A DNA stretch of 64,000 nucleotides from Pseudomonas sp. TH15 (lineage in GTDB: Bacteria; Pseudomonadota; Gammaproteobacteria; Pseudomonadales; Pseudomonadaceae): contig NZ_JAEKEL010000001.1 in assembly GCF_016651105.1 (NCBI RefSeq), forward strand, positions 4,888,001 to 4,952,000, given 5' to 3'. Below are positions 34,687-43,560 of the stretch, in pieces. Made by a program: the position numbers and the translations under genes. Numbering within the stretch: position 1 is the first letter of the stretch; every line of letters begins with the position of its first letter. Under the pieces are notes generated by a model. It worked only from the letters and a program-made list of their open reading frames with translations, was not told the origin of the DNA and did not search any database.

Positions 34687-36471
34687 ATGACTACAGGCAG
34701 CGCTCTGTACATCCCGCCTTATAAGGCAGACGACCAGGATGTGGTCGTCGAACTGAACAATCGTTTTGGCCCTGAGGCGTTCACCGCCCAGCCTACCCGC
34801 ACCGGCATGCCGGTGCTTTGGGTTGCCCGCGCCAAACTCGTCGAAGTCCTGACCTTCCTGCGCAACCTGCCCAAGCCGTACGTCATGCTCTATGACCTGC
34901 ACGGCGTGGACGAGCGTCTGCGCACCAAGCGTCAAGGGCTGCCAAGCGGCGCCGACTTCACTGTGTTCTATCACTTGATGTCGATCGAACGTAATAGTGA
35001 CGTAATGATCAAGGTCGCCTTGTCCGAGAGCGACCTCAGCCTGCCGACCGTCACCAGCATCTGGCCGAACGCCAACTGGTACGAGCGTGAAGTGTGGGAC
35101 ATGTACGGGATCGACTTCAAAGGTCACCCGCACCTGACCCGCATCATGATGCCGCCGACCTGGGAAGGTCACCCGCTGCGCAAGGACTTCCCGGCCCGTG
35201 CCACCGAGTTCGACCCGTTCACCCTGAACCTGGCCAAGCAACAGCTTGAGGAAGAGGCCGCGCGCTTCAAGCCTGAAGACTGGGGCATGAAGCGTTCCGG
35301 TGCGAACGAGGACTACATGTTCCTCAACCTCGGCCCAAACCACCCTTCCGCGCACGGTGCGTTCCGCATCATCCTGCAGCTGGACGGTGAAGAGATCGTC
35401 GATTGCGTACCGGACGTTGGCTACCACCACCGTGGTGCCGAGAAGATGGCCGAGCGTCAGTCCTGGCACAGCTTCATCCCGTACACCGACCGTATCGACT
35501 ACCTCGGCGGCGTGATGAACAACCTGCCGTACGTGCTCTCGGTCGAGAAGCTGGCCGGCATCAAGGTGCCCGAGAAGGTCGACGTCATCCGCATCATGAT
35601 GGCCGAGTTCTTCCGGATCACCAGCCACCTGCTGTTCCTGGGCACCTACATCCAGGACGTCGGCGCAATGACTCCGGTGTTCTTCACCTTCACCGACCGC
35701 CAGAAGGCGTACACGGTGATCGAAGCCATCACCGGTTTCCGTCTGCACCCGGCCTGGTATCGCATCGGTGGCGTTGCTCACGACCTGCCACGCGGCTGGG
35801 AAAAACTGGTTAAAGACTTCGTCGAGTGGATGCCAAAGCGTCTGGACGAATACCAGAAAGCCGCGCTGGACAACAGCATCCTCAAAGGCCGGACCATCGG
35901 CGTCGCGGCCTACAACACCAAAGAAGCCCTGGAATGGGGCGTCACCGGTGCAGGCTTGCGTTCGACCGGTTGCGACTTCGACTTGCGTAAAGCTCGCCCG
36001 TACTCCGGCTACGAGAACTTCGAATTCGAAGTCCCGCTGGCGGCCAATGGCGATGCCTACGACCGTTGCATCGTGCGCGTCGAAGAAATGCGCCAGAGCC
36101 TGAAAATCATCGAGCAGTGCATGCGCAACATGCCGGAAGGCCCGTACAAGGCGGATCACCCGCTGACGACGCCGCCGCCGAAAGAACGCACGCTGCAGCA
36201 CATCGAGACCCTGATCACACACTTCCTGCAAGTTTCGTGGGGCCCGGTCATGCCGGCCAACGAGTCCTTCCAGATGATTGAAGCGACCAAGGGCATCAAC
36301 AGTTATTACCTGACGAGCGATGGCGGCACCATGAGCTACCGCACCCGGATTCGCACCCCAAGCTTCCCGCACTTGCAGCAGATCCCTTCGGTGATCAAAG
36401 GCAGCATGGTCGCGGACTTGATCGCGTACCTGGGTAGTATCGATTTCGTTATGGCCGACGTGGACCGCTAA
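34687..36471 (+). CDS. nuoC: NADH-quinone oxidoreductase fused subunit C/D
   Basis: A 594-residue fusion of the 30-kDa subunit (about residues 1 to 180, with YEREVWDMYGIDFKGHP) and the 49-kDa subunit (from about residue 205, with NLGPNHPSAHGAFR and DVGYHHRGAEKMAE). The histidine and tyrosine region of the 49-kDa part forms the quinone pocket near cluster N2. This fusion is normal for E. coli and Pseudomonas. The 72-bp gap from nuoB is the longest in the first part of the operon. Confidence 0.97.
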   Translation: MTTGSALYIPPYKADDQDVVVELNNRFGPEAFTAQPTRTGMPVLWVARAKLVEVLTFLRNLPKPYVMLYDLHGVDERLRTKRQGLPSGADFTVFYHLMSIERNSDVMIKVALSESDLSLPTVTSIWPNANWYEREVWDMYGIDFKGHPHLTRIMMPPTWEGHPLRKDFPARATEFDPFTLNLAKQQLEEEAARFKPEDWGMKRSGANEDYMFLNLGPNHPSAHGAFRIILQLDGEEIVDCVPDVGYHHRGAEKMAERQSWHSFIPYTDRIDYLGGVMNNLPYVLSVEKLAGIKVPEKVDVIRIMMAEFFRITSHLLFLGTYIQDVGAMTPVFFTFTDRQKAYTVIEAITGFRLHPAWYRIGGVAHDLPRGWEKLVKDFVEWMPKRLDEYQKAALDNSILKGRTIGVAAYNTKEALEWGVTGAGLRSTGCDFDLRKARPYSGYENFEFEVPLAANGDAYDRCIVRVEEMRQSLKIIEQCMRNMPEGPYKADHPLTTPPPKERTLQHIETLITHFLQVSWGPVMPANESFQMIEATKGINSYYLTSDGGTMSYRTRIRTPSFPHLQQIPSVIKGSMVADLIAYLGSIDFVMADVDR

Positions 36472-36473
36472 GC

Positions 36474-36971
36474 ATGAACAGCACGCTTATCCAGACAGAC
36501 CGTTTCGCCCTGAGCGAAACCGAGCGCTCGGCCATCGAGCACGAGCTGCATCACTACGAAGACCCGCGCGCGGCGTCGATCGAAGCCCTGAAGATCGTCC
36601 AGAAGGAACGTGGCTGGGTGCCTGACGGCGCGCTCTACGCCATCGGCGAGATGCTCGGCATCCCGGCCAGCGACGTTGAAGGGGTGGCGACGTTCTATAG
36701 CCAGATCTTCCGTCAGCCAGTGGGCCGTCACATCATTCGCGTCTGCGACAGCATGGTCTGCTACATCGGCGGCCATGAATCCGTGGTCAGCGAAATCCAG
36801 AGCAAGCTTGGCATCGGCCTGGGTCAGACCACCGCCGACGGTCGTTTCACCCTGCTGCCGGTTTGCTGCCTCGGCAACTGCGACAAGGCGCCGGCGTTGA
36901 TGATCGACGACGACACATTCGGTGATGTGCAGCCTGCTGGCGTCGCCAAATTGCTCGAGGGCTACGTATGA
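36474..36971 (+). CDS. nuoE: NADH-quinone oxidoreductase subunit E
   Basis: A 165-residue subunit of the NADH-oxidising module that holds the 2Fe-2S cluster N1a. The ligands are C91 and C96 (RVCDSMVC) and C132 and C136 (CCLGNC), matching the four ligands of E. coli NuoE. The start lies 2 bp after the nuoCD stop, and the end overlaps nuoF by 4 bases. Confidence 0.96.
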   Translation: MNSTLIQTDRFALSETERSAIEHELHHYEDPRAASIEALKIVQKERGWVPDGALYAIGEMLGIPASDVEGVATFYSQIFRQPVGRHIIRVCDSMVCYIGGHESVVSEIQSKLGIGLGQTTADGRFTLLPVCCLGNCDKAPALMIDDDTFGDVQPAGVAKLLEGYV

Positions 36972-38323
36972 CCCTGACTTCCTTCGGTCCTGCCAACCGC
37001 TTCAAGCGTTCGGCCGAGACTCATCCGCTGACCTGGCGTCTGCGTGACGACGGCGAGGCTGTGTGGCTCGACGAGTACCAGGCCAAGAACGGTTACGCAG
37101 CTGCGCGCAAAGCCTTCGCCGACATGGCCCAGGACGACATCGTCCAGACCGTGAAAGACGCCGGCCTGAAAGGTCGCGGCGGTGCAGGCTTCCCCACTGG
37201 AGTCAAGTGGGGCCTGATGCCCAAGGACGAATCCATCAACATCCGCTACCTGCTGTGCAACGCGGATGAAATGGAGCCGAACACCTGGAAAGACCGCATG
37301 CTGATGGAGCAACTGCCCCATCTGCTGATCGAAGGCATGCTGATCAGTGCTCGCGCGCTGAAAACCTACCGTGGCTACATCTTCCTGCGTGGCGAATACA
37401 CCACCGCCGCCAAGCACTTGAACCGTGCCGTGGAAGAAGCCAAGGCAGCAGGTCTGCTGGGCAAGAATATCCTGGGCAGCGGCTTCGATTTCGAGCTGTT
37501 CGTCCACACCGGCGCCGGGCGTTACATCTGCGGTGAAGAAACCGCACTGATCAACTCCCTCGAAGGCCGCCGCGCCAACCCGCGCTCCAAGCCGCCCTTC
37601 CCTGCCGCCGTTGGCGTTTGGGGCAAGCCGACTTGCGTGAACAACGTTGAAACCCTGTGCAACGTGCCGGCAATCATTGCCGACGGCGTGGACTGGTACA
37701 AATCGTTGGCGCGTGAAGGCAGCGAAGACATGGGCACCAAGCTCATGGGCTTCTCTGGCAAGGTCAAGAACCCGGGCCTGTGGGAACTGCCATTCGGCGT
37801 GACCGCTCGCGAGTTGTTCGAAGACTACGCCGGCGGCATGCGCGACGGCTTCAAGCTCAAGTGCTGGCAGCCCGGCGGCGCCGGTACCGGTTTCCTGTTG
37901 CCGGAACACCTGGACGCACAAATGTACGCCGGCGGCATCGCCAAGGTTGGCACCCGGATGGGTACCGGCCTGGCCATGGCTGTGGACGACAGCGTCAACA
38001 TGGTTTCCCTTCTGCGCAACATGGAAGAGTTCTTCTCCCGCGAGTCGTGCGGCTTCTGCACCCCGTGCCGTGACGGTTTGCCGTGGAGCGTCAAGCTTCT
38101 GCGTGCGATCGAGAACGGTGAAGGGCAAGCCGGCGATATCGAGACCCTGCTGGGTCTGGTCGGTTTCCTCGGCCCTGGCAAGACCTTCTGTGCTCACGCA
38201 CCGGGCGCCGTGGAGCCATTGGGCAGCGCAATCAAATACTTCCGCCCAGAGTTCGAAGCCGGCATCGCGCCTACCAGCGCCGCCGTCCCGCCTCTGGCAA
38301 GGCCGATCGTAGTCGGCGCGTAA
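36968..38323 (+). CDS. nuoF: NADH-quinone oxidoreductase subunit F
   Basis: A 451-residue subunit that binds NADH and FMN. The Gly-rich GRGGAGFPTGVKW loop (about residue 65) is the FMN/NADH site. The 4Fe-4S cluster N3 is held by ESCGFCTPCRDG (about residue 360) and the later cysteine in TFCAHAPGA. It overlaps nuoE in ATGA form. A strong hairpin follows the stop, before nuoG. Confidence 0.96.
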   Translation: MTLTSFGPANRFKRSAETHPLTWRLRDDGEAVWLDEYQAKNGYAAARKAFADMAQDDIVQTVKDAGLKGRGGAGFPTGVKWGLMPKDESINIRYLLCNADEMEPNTWKDRMLMEQLPHLLIEGMLISARALKTYRGYIFLRGEYTTAAKHLNRAVEEAKAAGLLGKNILGSGFDFELFVHTGAGRYICGEETALINSLEGRRANPRSKPPFPAAVGVWGKPTCVNNVETLCNVPAIIADGVDWYKSLAREGSEDMGTKLMGFSGKVKNPGLWELPFGVTARELFEDYAGGMRDGFKLKCWQPGGAGTGFLLPEHLDAQMYAGGIAKVGTRMGTGLAMAVDDSVNMVSLLRNMEEFFSRESCGFCTPCRDGLPWSVKLLRAIENGEGQAGDIETLLGLVGFLGPGKTFCAHAPGAVEPLGSAIKYFRPEFEAGIAPTSAAVPPLARPIVVGA

Positions 38324-38333
38324 ACACTTAAAA

Positions 38334-38361
38334 AAGGCGAAGGGTCCGTGCCCTTCGCCTT
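38334..38361 (+). promoter_or_regulatory. Strong hairpin inside the nuo operon (nuoF–nuoG gap)
   Basis: An 11-bp perfect stem, AAGGCGAAGGG / CCCTTCGCCTT, with a TCCGTG loop. It is 10 bp after the nuoF stop and about 100 bp before nuoG. It is not followed by a long T run (TCTCGTG), so it may be an RNA-processing, stabilising or partial-attenuation element rather than a full terminator. Confidence 0.7.
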
Positions 38362-38461
38362 CTCGTGTGATGACGCCTTAAACGGCTGTGTTGATTCACG
38401 CGAATAACAAGATTCCATTAGCCACGCCCGCTGACACCGGGCCAACGAAGAACTTTGAACC

Positions 38462-41176
38462 ATGGCCACTATCCACGTAGACGGCAAAGAGCTCGAAGTC
38501 GATGGGGCAGACAACCTGTTACAGGCATGTCTGTCGCTAGGCCTCGATATCCCTTATTTCTGCTGGCACCCAGCCCTGGGCAGTGTTGGCGCTTGCCGCC
38601 AGTGCGCGGTCAAGCAGTACACCGACGCCAACGACACCCGTGGTCGGATCGTCATGTCCTGCATGACCCCCGCCACCGACGGCAGCTGGATCTCCATCGA
38701 AGACGAAGAAGCGAAAGTGTTTCGCGCCAGCGTCGTCGAATGGCTGATGACCAACCACCCTCACGACTGCCCGGTCTGTGAAGAAGGCGGTCACTGCCAC
38801 CTGCAAGACATGACGGTGATGACCGGCCACAACGAGCGCCGTTATCGCTTCACCAAGCGTACTCACCAGAACCAGCAACTGGGCCCGTTCATTTCCCACG
38901 AAATGAACCGCTGCATCGCTTGCTACCGCTGCGTGCGCTTCTATAAGGATTACGCTGGCGGCACCGACCTCGGTGTATTCGGCGCCCACGACAACGTGTA
39001 CTTCGGTCGCGTTGAAGACGGCGTGCTGGAAAGCGAGTTCTCCGGCAACCTCACCGAGGTCTGCCCGACCGGTGTGTTCACCGACAAGACTCACTCCGAG
39101 CGCTACAACCGCAAGTGGGACATGCAGTTCTCGCCGAGCATCTGCCATGGCTGCTCCAGCGGTTGCAACATCTCCCCGGGCGAGCGCTACGGTGAACTGC
39201 GTCGTATCGAAAACCGCTTCAACGGTTCGGTAAACCAGTACTTCCTGTGCGACCGTGGCCGTTTCGGCTATGGCTACGTCAACCGCGAAGACCGCCCGCG
39301 TCAGCCACTGCTGGCCAACGGCGCCAAGCTGAGCCTCGACGAAGCACTGGATAAAGCCTCTGACCTGCTGCGCGGTCGCAACATCGTCGGTATCGGTTCG
39401 CCGCGTGCCAGCCTCGAAAGCAACTTCGCGTTGCGTGAACTGGTCGGCGCCGAGCACTTCTACTCCGGTATCGAAGCCGCCGAGCTGGATCGCATCCGCC
39501 TGGTCATGCAAGTTCTGAAAGACAGCCCGCTGCCGATCCCGAACATGCGCGACATCGAAGACCACGACGCGATCTTCGTCCTCGGTGAAGACCTGACCCA
39601 GACCGCCGCCCGTATGGCCCTGTCCCTGCGTCAATCGGTCAAGGGCAAAGCCGAAGACATGGCCGACGCGATGCGCGTTCAGCCGTGGCTCGACGCTGCG
39701 GTGAAGAACATCGGTCAGCACGAGCTGAACCCGCTGTTTATCGCCAGCCTGGCTGAAACCAAGCTCGACGACATCGCTGAAGAATGCGTACACGCGGCCC
39801 CGGACGACCTGGCCCGCATCGGTTTCGCTGTGGCTCACGCCCTCGACGCCAGCGCACCCGCCGTTGAAGGCCTGGACGCGGAAGCCGTTGAACTGGCTCA
39901 ACGTATCGCCAATGCCCTGCTGGCCGCCAAGCGTCCGCTGATCATTGCCGGTACTTCGTTGGGTTCCAAAGCGCTGATCGAAGCGGCGGCGAACATTGCC
40001 AAAGCCCTGAAGCTGCGCGAGAAGAACGGTTCCATCAGCCTGATCGTGCCAGAGGCCAACAGCCTCGGCCTGGCCATGCTCGGTGGCAACTCGGTCGACG
40101 ATGCGCTGCAAGCGGTGATCGACGGTAAGGCCGACGCCATCGTCGTGCTGGAAAACGATCTGTACACCCGCACCGACAAAGCGAAGGTCGATGCTGCCCT
40201 GAACGCCGCGAAAGTGGTGATCGTTGCAGACCATCAGAAGACTGCCACCAGCGATCGCGCGGACCTGGTTCTGCCAGCCGCCAGCTTCGCTGAAGGCGAC
40301 GGTACGCTGGTCAGCCAGGAAGGCCGCGCCCAGCGCTTCTTCCAAGTGTTCGACCCGAAATACATGGACGCAAGCATCCTGGTTCACGAAGGCTGGCGCT
40401 GGCTGCATGCCCTGCGCGCAACCCTGCTGAATCAGCCGATCGACTGGACCCAACTGGACCACGTCACCGCTGCCGTTGCTTCGAGCACGCCGCAACTGGC
40501 GCGTATCGTTGACGCCGCACCGTCCGCCGCGTTCCGCATCAAGGGCATGAAACTGGCCCGCGAACCGCTGCGTTACTCCGGTCGTACCGCCATGCGCGCT
40601 GACATCAGCGTGCACGAACCGCGTACCCCGCAAGACAACGACACCGCGTTCAACTTCTCGATGGAAGGTTACTCGGGCTCGGTCGAACCGCGTCAGCAAG
40701 TGCCATTCGCCTGGTCGCCGGGCTGGAACTCGCCGCAAGCCTGGAACAAGTTCCAGGACGAAGTCGGTGGTCACATCCGCGCTGGCGACCCGGGCACCCG
40801 CCTGATCGAAAGTGCTGGTGATTCGCTGAACTGGTTCGCCAGTGTTCCGCGCGCGTTCAACCCGGCGCCAGGTACCTGGCAGGTCGTGCCGTTCTTCCAC
40901 CTGCTCGGCAGCGAAGAGACCTCTTCCAAAGCCGCACCGGTTCAGGAACGCATCCCGGCCGCCTACGTCGCTTTGGCCAAATCCGAAGCCGACCGTCTGG
41001 GTGTCAACGATGGCGCAATGCTCAGCTTGACCGTAGCCGGCCAGACCTTGCGTCTACCACTGCGCATCAACGAAGAGCTGGGTGCTGGCCTGGTGGCATT
41101 GCCTGCGGGTATCGCCGGCATTCCAGCGGCAATCTTTGGCAAAACCGTTGACGGTCTGCAGGAGGCAGCTCAATGA
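38462..41176 (+). CDS. nuoG: NADH-quinone oxidoreductase subunit G
   Basis: A 904-residue subunit carrying several iron-sulfur clusters. The N-terminal ferredoxin-like 2Fe-2S domain has YFCWHPALGSVGACRQCAVK. Then come a His/Cys cluster (HDCPVCEEGGHCHLQD) and a 4Fe-4S motif (CIACYRCVRF). The extra cluster N7 of the E. coli type is seen as ICHGCSSGCN. The rest is a molybdopterin-oxidoreductase-like domain without cofactor. The 138-bp gap upstream is the largest in the operon and contains the hairpin. Confidence 0.97.
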   Translation: MATIHVDGKELEVDGADNLLQACLSLGLDIPYFCWHPALGSVGACRQCAVKQYTDANDTRGRIVMSCMTPATDGSWISIEDEEAKVFRASVVEWLMTNHPHDCPVCEEGGHCHLQDMTVMTGHNERRYRFTKRTHQNQQLGPFISHEMNRCIACYRCVRFYKDYAGGTDLGVFGAHDNVYFGRVEDGVLESEFSGNLTEVCPTGVFTDKTHSERYNRKWDMQFSPSICHGCSSGCNISPGERYGELRRIENRFNGSVNQYFLCDRGRFGYGYVNREDRPRQPLLANGAKLSLDEALDKASDLLRGRNIVGIGSPRASLESNFALRELVGAEHFYSGIEAAELDRIRLVMQVLKDSPLPIPNMRDIEDHDAIFVLGEDLTQTAARMALSLRQSVKGKAEDMADAMRVQPWLDAAVKNIGQHELNPLFIASLAETKLDDIAEECVHAAPDDLARIGFAVAHALDASAPAVEGLDAEAVELAQRIANALLAAKRPLIIAGTSLGSKALIEAAANIAKALKLREKNGSISLIVPEANSLGLAMLGGNSVDDALQAVIDGKADAIVVLENDLYTRTDKAKVDAALNAAKVVIVADHQKTATSDRADLVLPAASFAEGDGTLVSQEGRAQRFFQVFDPKYMDASILVHEGWRWLHALRATLLNQPIDWTQLDHVTAAVASSTPQLARIVDAAPSAAFRIKGMKLAREPLRYSGRTAMRADISVHEPRTPQDNDTAFNFSMEGYSGSVEPRQQVPFAWSPGWNSPQAWNKFQDEVGGHIRAGDPGTRLIESAGDSLNWFASVPRAFNPAPGTWQVVPFFHLLGSEETSSKAAPVQERIPAAYVALAKSEADRLGVNDGAMLSLTVAGQTLRLPLRINEELGAGLVALPAGIAGIPAAIFGKTVDGLQEAAQ

Positions 41177-42180
41177 CCTGGTTCACGCCTGAAGTGATCG
41201 ACGTAATCATCGCCGTCCTCAAGGCCATCGTGATTCTGCTCGCCGTGGTGGTTTGCGGCGCGCTGCTGAGCTGGGTCGAGCGTCGTTTGCTCGCCCTCTG
41301 GCAGGACCGTTACGGTCCGAACCGCGTGGGCCCGTTCGGCGCGTTCCAGATCGCGGCCGACATGATCAAGATGTTCTTCAAGGAAGACTGGACGCCTCCA
41401 TTCGCCGACAAGATGATCTTCACCCTGGCACCGGTTGTGGCCATGAGCGCCCTGCTGATTGCCTTCGCGATCATCCCGATCACCCCGACCTGGGGCGTCG
41501 CGGATCTGAACATCGGCATCCTGTTCTTCTTCGCCATGGCCGGTCTGTCGGTCTACGCGGTGTTGTTCGCCGGTTGGTCGAGTAACAACAAGTTCGCCCT
41601 GTTGGGCAGCTTGCGGGCCTCGGCACAAACCGTGTCGTACGAAGTGTTCATGGGCCTGTCGTTGATGGGCATCGTGATCCAGGTCGGCTCGTTCAACATG
41701 CGCGACATCGTCGATTATCAAGCCCAGCACCTGTGGTTCATCATTCCGCAGATCTTCGGCTTCCTGACCTTCTTCATCGCTGGCGTCGCCGTGACTCACC
41801 GTCACCCGTTCGACCAACCGGAAGCGGAACAGGAACTGGCTGACGGTTACCACATTGAATATGCCGGCATGAAATGGGGCATGTTCTTCGTCGGTGAGTA
41901 CATCGGCATCGTGTTGATTTCGGCGCTGCTGGTGACCTTGTTCTTCGGTGGCTGGCACGGTCCGTTCGGCATTCTGCCGCAGATCCCGTTCATCTGGTTC
42001 GCGCTTAAAACCGCGTTCTTCATCATGATCTTCATCCTGCTGCGCGCCTCGATTCCGCGCCCACGGTATGACCAAGTGATGGATTTCAGCTGGAAGTTCT
42101 GCCTGCCGCTGACCCTCGTCAACATGCTGGTGACCGCTGCGATCGTGTTGCTCAACACGCCCGCCGTCGCGGCTCAGTGA
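41173..42180 (+). CDS. nuoH: NADH-quinone oxidoreductase subunit H
   Basis: A 335-residue membrane subunit with about eight helices that lines the quinone entry chamber and links the arms of complex I. It has the family motifs ERRLLALWQDRYGPNRVGPFG and the acidic loop HRHPFDQPEAEQELADGYHIEY. It overlaps nuoG by 4 bases (ATGA). Confidence 0.97.
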   Translation: MTWFTPEVIDVIIAVLKAIVILLAVVVCGALLSWVERRLLALWQDRYGPNRVGPFGAFQIAADMIKMFFKEDWTPPFADKMIFTLAPVVAMSALLIAFAIIPITPTWGVADLNIGILFFFAMAGLSVYAVLFAGWSSNNKFALLGSLRASAQTVSYEVFMGLSLMGIVIQVGSFNMRDIVDYQAQHLWFIIPQIFGFLTFFIAGVAVTHRHPFDQPEAEQELADGYHIEYAGMKWGMFFVGEYIGIVLISALLVTLFFGGWHGPFGILPQIPFIWFALKTAFFIMIFILLRASIPRPRYDQVMDFSWKFCLPLTLVNMLVTAAIVLLNTPAVAAQ

Positions 42181-42192
42181 GGATAGAGAATC

Positions 42193-42738
42193 ATGAAGTA
42201 CATTTTTGACATCGTGCATGGCTTCTTCACCCAGCTTCGCAGCCTGGTGATGATCTTCGGCCATGCCTTCCGCAAGCGCGACACGCTGCAGTACCCGGAA
42301 GAAGCCGTGTACCTGCCGCCGCGCTACCGTGGCCGTATCGTCCTGACCCGCGACCCTGATGGCGAAGAGCGTTGTGTAGCCTGCAACCTGTGCGCCGTAG
42401 CGTGCCCGGTCGGTTGCATCTCGCTGCAGAAAGCCGAAACCGAAGACGGTCGCTGGTACCCGGACTTCTTCCGCATCAACTTCTCGCGCTGCATCTTTTG
42501 CGGCCTCTGCGAGGAAGCCTGCCCGACCACCGCGATCCAGCTGACACCGGATTTCGAGATGGCCGAGTTCAAACGTCAGGACCTGGTTTACGAGAAAGAA
42601 GATCTGCTGATCTCCGGCCCCGGCAAAAACCCTGATTACAACTTCTATCGTGTTGCAGGTATGGCGATTGCCGGTAAGCCCAAAGGCGCCGCGCAGAATG
42701 AAGCCGAACCGATCAACGTGAAGAGCTTGCTGCCTTAA
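42193..42738 (+). CDS. nuoI: NADH-quinone oxidoreductase subunit I
   Basis: A 181-residue ferredoxin-like subunit with two 4Fe-4S clusters, N6a and N6b. The two motifs are CVACNLCAVACPVGC and CIFCGLCEEACPTTA. The N-terminus is amphipathic and attaches to the membrane arm. It lies 12 bp after nuoH. Confidence 0.97.
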   Translation: MKYIFDIVHGFFTQLRSLVMIFGHAFRKRDTLQYPEEAVYLPPRYRGRIVLTRDPDGEERCVACNLCAVACPVGCISLQKAETEDGRWYPDFFRINFSRCIFCGLCEEACPTTAIQLTPDFEMAEFKRQDLVYEKEDLLISGPGKNPDYNFYRVAGMAIAGKPKGAAQNEAEPINVKSLLP

Positions 42739-42747
42739 GGAAGAAAG

Positions 42748-43248
42748 ATGGAATTCGCTTTCTATTTCGCATCGGGTATCGCTGTGGTGTCCACGCTTCG
42801 CGTGATCACCAACACCAACCCTGTGCACGCCCTGCTCTACCTGATCATTTCGCTGATTGCCGTGGCGATGACGTTTTTCGCCCTCGGCGCACCGTTTGCC
42901 GGTGTGCTGGAAGTGATCGCCTACGCTGGCGCCATCATGGTGCTGTTCGTGTTCGTGGTGATGATGCTGAACCTCGGTCCCGCCTCGGTTCAGCAAGAGC
43001 GCGTCTGGCTCAAGCCCGGCATCTGGCTCGGCCCGGTCATTCTCGGCGCCCTGCTGCTGGCTGAACTGCTGTACGTGCTGTTCAGCCACTCCAGCGGTCA
43101 GGCCGTCGGCCACACCACCGTCGATGCGAAGGCCGTGGGCATCAGCCTGTTCGGTCCGTATCTGCTGGTGGTTGAACTCGCCTCGATGTTGCTGCTCGCC
43201 GCAGCCGTCACGGCGTTCCATCTCGGCCGTAACGAGGCGAAGGAGTAA
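42748..43248 (+). CDS. nuoJ: NADH-quinone oxidoreductase subunit J
   Basis: A 166-residue membrane subunit with five helices. The third contains the conserved VIAYAGAIMVLFVFVVMML stretch, where the pi-bulge linked to proton pumping is found in complex I structures. It lies 9 bp after nuoI. Confidence 0.96.
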   Translation: MEFAFYFASGIAVVSTLRVITNTNPVHALLYLIISLIAVAMTFFALGAPFAGVLEVIAYAGAIMVLFVFVVMMLNLGPASVQQERVWLKPGIWLGPVILGALLLAELLYVLFSHSSGQAVGHTTVDAKAVGISLFGPYLLVVELASMLLLAAAVTAFHLGRNEAKE

Positions 43249-43251
43249 GTC

Positions 43252-43560
43252 ATGCCTGCTATCCCAATGGAACATGGCCTGGCGGTTGCCGGCATCCTGT
43301 TCTGCCTCGGTCTGGTCGGCCTGATGGTCCGCCGCAACATTTTGTTCGTGCTGATGAGCCTGGAGGTCATGATGAATGCCTCCGCTTTGGCATTCATCGT
43401 TGCCGGTAGCCGCTGGGGTCAGCCGGATGGACAGATCATGTTCATCCTGGTGATCAGCCTGGCAGCCGCCGAGGCCAGTATTGGCCTGGCGATTCTGTTG
43501 CAGCTGTATCGCCGCTTCCACACTCTCGATATCGACGCTGCCAGCGAGATGCGCGGATGA
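43252..43560 (+). CDS. nuoK: NADH-quinone oxidoreductase subunit K
   Basis: A 102-residue membrane subunit with three helices. The glutamates in LEVMMNASALAF and AAAEASIGLAI are the conserved proton-path acids. It starts 3 bp after nuoJ and overlaps nuoL by 4 bases. Confidence 0.96.
   Translation: MPAIPMEHGLAVAGILFCLGLVGLMVRRNILFVLMSLEVMMNASALAFIVAGSRWGQPDGQIMFILVISLAAAEASIGLAILLQLYRRFHTLDIDAASEMRG

Noticed and set aside
38537..40900. 787-codon frame antisense to nuoG, and a 783-codon frame antisense to nuoH–nuoK (41170–43521)
   Set aside because: Both mirror strongly conserved nuo genes, and their composition is typical of reverse-strand frames in GC-rich DNA.
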